Assembly (NCBI GenBank): GCA_900752975.1 | Contig: CAADXH010000062.1 | Coordinates: 1-37,673, forward strand | Reading direction: 5' to 3' | DNA: 37,673 bases | Source of the DNA: Bacilli bacterium | GTDB taxonomy: Bacteria; Bacillota_I; Bacilli_A; ML615J-28; CAG-313 | Shown here: in pieces, positions 34,750-37,673 of the stretch | How the letters are laid out: each line of letters opens with the position of its first letter | Position numbering within the stretch: position 1 is the stretch's first letter | The notes under the pieces: generated by a model | The model's database searches: none | Told to the model about the DNA's origin: nothing | The model's input: the letters and a program-made list of their open reading frames with translations, nothing else | Position numbers and translations under genes: made by a program

Positions 34750-35634
34750 CTAATTATCTTCTTCTGTATTTTCTAATTTAACCTTTTGATCCTTTAAAAT
34801 ATAAAGAATACCAATTGTACCTGGTCCACAATGCGAGCCAACTACACAGCCAGCTACTGTATCGTAAACGTGTTCAATATGAACATCTTTTATTAATTCC
34901 ATTATTTGAGGTACTTTATCTTCGGCATGTGTATGAGTAATAAACACAAACTCAGGATCAAGGTGGTCGACATCATTCAAGAAAAGTTTTACCATACCAT
35001 CAACAGCCTTTTTCATTGAACCTATAAACTTTTTACCAACTGACATTTTGCCTTCACGTACAACAATCATTGGTTTAATTCTTAAGATACTACTAATAAA
35101 ACGAACAGTACCACTACATCTTCCACCTTTATGAAGATATTCCAAGGTTTCAACAACAAATTGTACTTTTAAACGAGGCACAATGTCGCTTACCTTTTCA
35201 GCAATTTCATTAACGTTCATACCTTGATCTCTAAATGTACAAGCTTTTAAGACAAGTAAACCAATACCAGTAGATAAATTTCCACTATCAACACAAACAA
35301 CATGCCCATCAAAATCTTCAGATACTATTACAGCTGTTTGGAAAGTTGAAGAAAGTTCTGATCCAATGCCCGTGTAGAATACATCGTATCCATCATCCAC
35401 AAACTTTTTAAAAAAGTCATGAAACTCTTTAGGGGAAGCAGCCGATGTCTTTGGTATTTCATTTTTTTCTTGAACTTTTTCATATAATTGATCTAAATTT
35501 ATTTCTAAATTATCTTTATAGCTTTCATTTTCAAAGTTAATATATAAGGGAATAATCTTAACATCATATTCTTTAATTAATTCCGGTGATAAATCGCAAG
35601 TGCTATCACTCGCAATAATAACTTTTCTATTCAT
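34750..35634 (-). CDS. DegV/FakB-family fatty-acid-binding protein
   Basis: FakB-type proteins bind fatty acids and present them to FakA kinase for phospholipid synthesis. The protein is 294 aa. It opens KVIIASDSTCDLSPELIKEYDVKIIPLYINF, with KTSAASPKEF and YTGIGSELSSTFQTA in the lipid-binding domain, VDSGNLSTGIGLLVLKA, and LEYLHKGGRCSGTVRFI. The C-terminal segment carries FVFITHTHAED and HCGPGTIGI. An AAGGTAATT site precedes ATG, 1 bp after the 5'-nucleotidase stop. fakA is not in the window. Which fatty acid is bound cannot be told. Confidence 0.92.
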   Translation of the reverse strand: MNRKVIIASDSTCDLSPELIKEYDVKIIPLYINFENESYKDNLEINLDQLYEKVQEKNEIPKTSAASPKEFHDFFKKFVDDGYDVFYTGIGSELSSTFQTAVIVSEDFDGHVVCVDSGNLSTGIGLLVLKACTFRDQGMNVNEIAEKVSDIVPRLKVQFVVETLEYLHKGGRCSGTVRFISSILRIKPMIVVREGKMSVGKKFIGSMKKAVDGMVKLFLNDVDHLDPEFVFITHTHAEDKVPQIMELIKDVHIEHVYDTVAGCVVGSHCGPGTIGILYILKDQKVKLENTEEDN

Positions 35635-35635
35635 T

Positions 35636-37120
35636 TTAATTACCTTCCTCTAAAAAACTCTTATTTCCTAATGATGTATCATTCTCAACTTTTTCAATTA
35701 AAATATCTCTAAATAGTATACCTGTTGCATTAATTTCAGTTCCCTTCATAAATGGATAGGTTTCTTTGTCAAAGATATAATCAATTACCGCAACCCGATA
35801 ACTCCCATTTTCATCAAGAATTGTACCATTAATATAATATGTATTATTAATTAATTTAACACTATTAGTGCTATATACTGCTTCTCCACCATTTGTAAAT
35901 AAATTATAAAGAACTTTACCACTGAGCGTTACCATTTTGACAGTATTATCAAATGGCGTTAATTGGTAAATTCGATTAACCGTAATTGCCTCATTTTCAT
36001 TAATTGGAAATGCAGCTTCCCTAATTCCACCAATATTAATAAAAGCAACATCACATTTCTCATAATTATTCTTGCAATATTCAAGAAGAGTATTACAAGA
36101 CCATTCTACACCATTAGATCTAGACATATTTTTACCAGCAGTTCCAATTACTCGTTCAAATACAGGAGCTGTTTCTTCAATTAGATTATTAACATAGGCT
36201 AATACTTCTGGATCATCTTTAGATGTACTCATAATAGTTTGAGTAGTTGATTTTCCACTTATTACCTTTTTCTCTTTATAACTATAAGTTAGTTCAATTT
36301 TACCAACATATTCTCCTGATGAACCGGCTTGAACATATGGAACATTTACATTATCACTAATACGCTTATTGAAACCAGTACTTCTAACATGGGTATGACC
36401 ATTAACAACCGCATCGATACGTTCATCACCTTCAAGTTCAGCAAGATCTTTATTTACTACACTTGATGCATCATGTCCAACGGCAATGACAATATTAACG
36501 CCTTCTTCTGTTCTTAGTTTTTTAGATATGCTAGCAATTTTATCAACAGGATAGGTAAACTCATAGTTTTCAACCATTCTAGTTGCGATACTGTCCTCAA
36601 GACCAACACCGATATAACCGATAATTCCAATCTTCAAATCATTCTTTTCAACTATTTGATACTCCTTCATATTTTTTGGTAAACTGTTTGTTCTCTTATC
36701 GACAACATTACAACCCAAAAACGGAAAGTTGGCTTCGCCATTTTCGGCATCACCATCAAAATAAGCTAAAATCGTATCAAGTTCCCAGTCAAATTCATGA
36801 TTTCCAACAGTCATAGAGTCAAAGCCAATCATATTCATAATATTAACCATATCACGGCCTTTACTATAATTTGATATAGCTGATCCTTGAAACATATCAC
36901 CAGCTGAAACAATTACCGAAGTTTCATTTTTATTTTTGTTAATATAATTAGCAACTTTAGCTGCTTTATCTTTGATCGCACCATGAAAATCATTAACCGA
37001 ATAAATAGTTACAATTTTATCATCTTTTAGTTCATTTTCTTCATCTTTTTTACATGATGGTAAAATCACCATCATCATTATTATTAACAATAACACAAAA
37101 ATATTAAATTTCTTTTTCAT
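35636..37120 (-). CDS. 5'-nucleotidase/metallophosphoesterase lipoprotein (UshA family)
   Basis: A surface-anchored nucleotidase for nucleotide scavenging. The protein is 494 aa. A lipoprotein signal ends LPSC (C23). The calcineurin-like domain has VNDFHGAI, SAGDMFQGS, VGNHEFDWE, VAVGHDASS and VNGHTH metal ligands. The 5'-nucleotidase C-terminal domain has FINIGGIREAAFP and TVNRIYQLTPFDNTVKMVTLSG. I chose ATG 37120 (AGGA site, canonical lipoprotein signal). The frame extends upstream to 37198, but that region is the promoter. First gene of a transcript with degV. Confidence 0.92.
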   Translation of the reverse strand: MKKKFNIFVLLLIIMMMVILPSCKKDEENELKDDKIVTIYSVNDFHGAIKDKAAKVANYINKNKNETSVIVSAGDMFQGSAISNYSKGRDMVNIMNMIGFDSMTVGNHEFDWELDTILAYFDGDAENGEANFPFLGCNVVDKRTNSLPKNMKEYQIVEKNDLKIGIIGYIGVGLEDSIATRMVENYEFTYPVDKIASISKKLRTEEGVNIVIAVGHDASSVVNKDLAELEGDERIDAVVNGHTHVRSTGFNKRISDNVNVPYVQAGSSGEYVGKIELTYSYKEKKVISGKSTTQTIMSTSKDDPEVLAYVNNLIEETAPVFERVIGTAGKNMSRSNGVEWSCNTLLEYCKNNYEKCDVAFINIGGIREAAFPINENEAITVNRIYQLTPFDNTVKMVTLSGKVLYNLFTNGGEAVYSTNSVKLINNTYYINGTILDENGSYRVAVIDYIFDKETYPFMKGTEINATGILFRDILIEKVENDTSLGNKSFLEEGN

Positions 37121-37145
37121 ATAAAATTCCTCATCCTTATGAATA

Positions 37146-37174
37146 ATTATAACATATTTTCTATTATTTTTCAA
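37146..37174 (-). promoter_or_regulatory. Promoter of the 5'-nucleotidase-degV transcript
   Basis: The minus strand reads TTGAAA (37174-37169), 17 bp, TATAAT (37151-37146), with an extended TG before the -10. Confidence 0.75.
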
Positions 37175-37225
37175 CTTTAATAATCTTAATTTAACCATAT
37201 TTTACTATGATTTAACGCAAATAAA

Positions 37226-37254
37226 TTGCTTTTTTTCACAATTTGTTATATAAT
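37226..37254 (+). promoter_or_regulatory. Promoter of the tRNA-5S unit
   Basis: TTGCTT (37226-37231), 17 bp, TATAAT (37249-37254). The predicted start near 37261 is 13 bp before tRNA-Lys. Confidence 0.7.
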
Positions 37255-37273
37255 ATTAGAGCGTGTTTGATAT

Positions 37274-37349
37274 GCACCCTTAGCTCAGTTGGTAGAGCAA
37301 CTGACTCTTAATCAGTGGGTCCAGGGTTCGAGTCCCTGAAGGTGCACCA
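37274..37349 (+). tRNA. tRNA-Lys(CTT), CCA encoded
   Basis: The cloverleaf is complete: D-arm GCTCAGTTGGTAGAGC, anticodon stem ACTGA/TCAGT with loop CTCTTAA (anticodon CTT), T-arm CAGGG-TTCGAGT-CCCTG, and encoded CCA (37347-37349). The acceptor pairs GCACCCT with AAGGTGC, leaving one C-A mismatch at position 6-67. It reads AAG codons. Confidence 0.95.
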
Positions 37350-37351
37350 CA

Positions 37352-37467
<116 letters not shown>

Positions 37468-37470
37468 ATA

Positions 37471-37526
37471 ATACAAAGGGAAACATGGGTGCGCAGACTG
37501 GCACGCCGTCAGTGTTTCCCTTGTAT
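37471..37526 (+). other. Long imperfect hairpin after 5S rRNA
   Basis: GGGAAACA (37478-37485) pairs with TGTTTCCC (37513-37520), extended by ATACAA/TTGTAT with one bulged A. An inner GGTGC/GCAC helix caps the structure. The apex is GC-rich in an AT-rich region. There is no U run after the 3' arm, so it is not a standard terminator. It may be a processing hairpin or a small structured RNA. Confidence 0.55.
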
Positions 37527-37537
37527 ATTACCTCAAC

Positions 37538-37566
37538 CTCATATTCCTCCTTAGCTCAGTCGGTAG
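37538..37566 (+). repeat. 29-bp direct repeat, copy 1
   Basis: Identical to 37642-37670. It covers 7 bp of tRNA 5' flank and the first 22 bases of the tRNA, which shows that flank and gene were copied together. Confidence 0.95.
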
Positions 37567-37570
37567 TGCG
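37545..37570 (+). pseudogene. 5' fragment of a tRNA gene (tRNA-Asn-like)
   Basis: TCCTCCTTAGCTCAGTCGGTAG is followed by TGCG, where an intact D-stem needs AGC. No anticodon arm, T-arm or matching AGGAGGA acceptor follows before 37641. It is a broken copy of the tRNA that starts at 37649. Confidence 0.75.
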
Positions 37571-37641
37571 GACAGAGATGTTTACACCAAACGACTTTGC
37601 ATAAGAATATACAAAACAGCGGTTTGACTTTGGTCAAATTG

Positions 37642-37670
37642 CTCATATTCCTCCTTAGCTCAGTCGGTAG
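37642..37670 (+). repeat. 29-bp direct repeat, copy 2
   Basis: Identical to 37538-37566 and 104 bp downstream. It leads into the intact-looking tRNA start. The sequence between the copies holds a small TTTGAC/GTCAAA hairpin (37623-37638) and no gene. Confidence 0.95.
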
Positions 37671-37673
37671 AGC
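37649..37673 (+). tRNA. tRNA gene cut by window end (probably tRNA-Asn)
   Basis: TCCTCCT acceptor strand, TA, then D-arm GCTC-AGTCGGTA-GAGC, correctly paired. The anticodon lies outside the window. A T at position 1 is typical of tRNA-Asn in Gram-positive bacteria, so that identity is an inference. Confidence 0.75.

Noticed and set aside
37121..37198. 26-residue upstream extension of the 5'-nucleotidase
   Set aside because: It covers the promoter and would disrupt the lipoprotein signal peptide.
37538..37670. The 29-bp repeats as a minimal CRISPR
   Set aside because: Only two copies, 75 bp apart, and the repeat is clearly the 5' part of a tRNA; no cas genes.

Overview
The window is AT-rich, standard-code, low-GC Gram-positive (Firmicutes/Bacillota) chromosome. 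The evidence is a nusB-xseA-xseB-dxs-recN-spoIVB-spo0A block, a T-box leader in front of hisS-aspS, a large U32 protease-family protein, DegV, MutS2 and RNase HIII. The mix of sporulation genes, Mollicutes-like protein composition and very short spacers suggests a deep Bacilli/Erysipelotrichia-type lineage that can sporulate or descends from one that could. That placement is inference; no 16S rRNA is present. Nearly everything is housekeeping. I see no prophage, transposase or CRISPR array.

Layout: (1) 1-3340, mutS2 (3' end off the window) diverges from rnhC. (2) 3366-12746, a long leftward run made of trkH-trkA (K+ uptake), rluD, lspA, a small membrane protein, a YlbL-like PDZ/Lon-type protease, comEB, and aspS-hisS under a compact T-box leader. 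(3) 13046-18205, a polyamine ABC importer operon read regulator-potA-potB-potC-potD with its own strong promoter, a candidate operator and a terminator. (4) 18422-19987, dinB (apparently AUU-started) diverging from a small membrane protein gene. (5) 20034-29118, spo0A with tandem 0A boxes, spoIVB, recN, dxs, xseB, xseA, nusB and an odd esterase-like lipoprotein that leads the nusB transcript. (6) 29195-37120, a NahK-like sugar kinase, a 60-aa protein, trmL, a MATE transporter, a U32 protein, DegV and a 5'-nucleotidase lipoprotein, all leftward. (7) 37226-37673, a rightward stable-RNA unit: promoter, tRNA-Lys(CTT), 5S rRNA, a long hairpin, a broken 5' copy of a tRNA, and the start of an intact-looking tRNA cut by the window edge.

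The most useful second looks are the compact hisS T-box leader, dinB lacking any canonical start upstream of its catalytic Asp, the tandem 0A boxes together with an altered Spo0A acidic pocket, the PotA/PotD architectures, the pseudo-esterase lipoprotein, and the hairpin plus tRNA-fragment duplication after 5S. I do not see a clearly new multi-gene system, and none is claimed.
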